DNA of 64,000 bases from JBFXAM01 sp050184295 (GTDB taxonomy: Bacteria > Planctomycetota > Phycisphaerae > UBA1845 > Fen-1342). Under the pieces are notes generated by a model. It was given only the letters and a program-made list of their open reading frames with translations. It did no database searches and was not told the origin of the DNA. The position numbers and the translations under genes are program-made. Positions within the stretch are counted from its first letter, which is position 1. Every line of letters starts with the position of its first letter. Positions 63,733 through 64,000 of this stretch are shown here, piece after piece. The stretch covers positions 62,001 to 126,000 of the forward strand of contig JBFXAM010000001.1 of NCBI GenBank assembly GCA_050184295.1. The letters are read 5' to 3'.

Positions 63733-63767
63733 CCGCGCGACGAAGGCCCGTCCGCGCACAGCGAGGC

Positions 63768-64000
63768 ATGCCGCGCGTGTCGAACATCGTCCTGATGGGC
63801 TTGCGCGGATCGGGCAAGTCCGCGATCGGCAGCGCACTCGCGGCGCGCCTCGGCTGGGAGTTCGTCGACACCGACGAACTCGTCGAGCGCACCGCCGGGC
63901 GCAGCGTCGCCGAGATTTTCGCCCGCGATGGCGAGCCCCGCTTTCGCGAGTTCGAATCCGACGCCCTCCGCGCCGCGCTGGCCGGCGATCGCCGCGTCGT
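63768..64000 (+). CDS. aroK: Shikimate kinase, 5' part
   Basis: The frame from ATG 63768 runs off the window after 77 codons. It begins with the shikimate kinase P-loop IVLMGLRGSGKSAIGSALA, followed by FVDTDELVERTAGRSVAEIF and GEPRFREFE, the shikimate-binding and lid-adjacent motifs of AroK/AroL. The enzyme phosphorylates shikimate in aromatic amino acid synthesis. The C-terminal half is outside the window. Confidence 0.93.
   Translation, partial: MPRVSNIVLMGLRGSGKSAIGSALAARLGWEFVDTDELVERTAGRSVAEIFARDGEPRFREFESDALRAALAGDRRV

Overview
The window is very GC-rich (roughly 70 percent by eye) and densely coded on both strands. It looks like chromosomal DNA of a planctomycete, probably of the Phycisphaerae type. 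The reasons are: four secreted proteins that end in the same two-copy dockerin-like signature (NNFDIDxF), a prepilin-like protein of the kind planctomycetes carry in many copies, stand-alone PilZ genes, a bacterial deoxyhypusine-synthase homologue and many large multidomain secreted proteins. The lineage is an inference; no rRNA or tRNA gene was seen.

Layout. 1-4.2 kb: 5' part of a TIGR03790-like exported protein, a MogA/MoaB molybdenum-cofactor enzyme and a secreted GH127 (DUF1680) glycosidase. 4.9-10.8 kb: an exported block with a glycine-rich protein of visibly lower GC, a prepilin-like protein, a membrane zinc-ribbon protein and a PQQ-type propeller with dockerin-like tail, closed by a strong terminator. 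11.2-16.1 kb: a LolD/MacB-type ABC ATPase, its two-FtsX permease and a TPR protein. 16.0-25.1 kb: a glycan-assembly island with two GT2 polyprenyl-phosphate glycosyltransferase-like genes, a GT87-like membrane protein, two large GT-C-like membrane proteins and a flippase-like UPF0104 protein. 25.2-31.5 kb: a Memo/AmrB protein with an extra N-terminal domain, three consecutive PilZ-type genes, then an operon of phosphodiesterase, PEGA lipoprotein and GT4 glycosyltransferase. 31.7-33.5 kb: the 3' half of oxyR abuts a catalase gene that lacks its first codons. 33.6-40.1 kb: a giant dockerin-tagged metalloprotease and, divergently, a tyrosine-rich secreted protein. 40.3-49.8 kb: polA, an M28 peptidase with PDZ domain, a CE7 esterase and a 1002-residue lipoprotein that joins three different hydrolase domains. 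49.8-53.7 kb: a repeat-rich region with 23-bp tandem repeats, REP-like palindromes, a duplicated 3' end of an endonuclease/exonuclease/phosphatase gene and, between the two copies, a calcium-repeat lipoprotein. 53.8-57.5 kb: an EtfD/HdrD-like membrane iron-sulfur oxidoreductase and a deoxyhypusine-synthase-like enzyme. 58-64 kb: two more dockerin-tagged secreted proteins and the start of a shikimate kinase gene.

How it fits together. Much of the window serves the cell surface: exported scaffold-like and hydrolytic proteins with a common C-terminal calcium-binding tag, a lipid-linked glycan pathway, a lipoprotein-type ABC exporter and PilZ effectors that could couple surface functions to c-di-GMP. 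Housekeeping genes (mog, polA, aroK) are scattered among them. The most unusual points are the oxyR/katA deletion junction, the three-enzyme fusion lipoprotein, the repeat-driven duplication around 50-53 kb, the PilZ trio with graded loss of ligand motifs and the shared dockerin-like tag with no cohesin partner in view.
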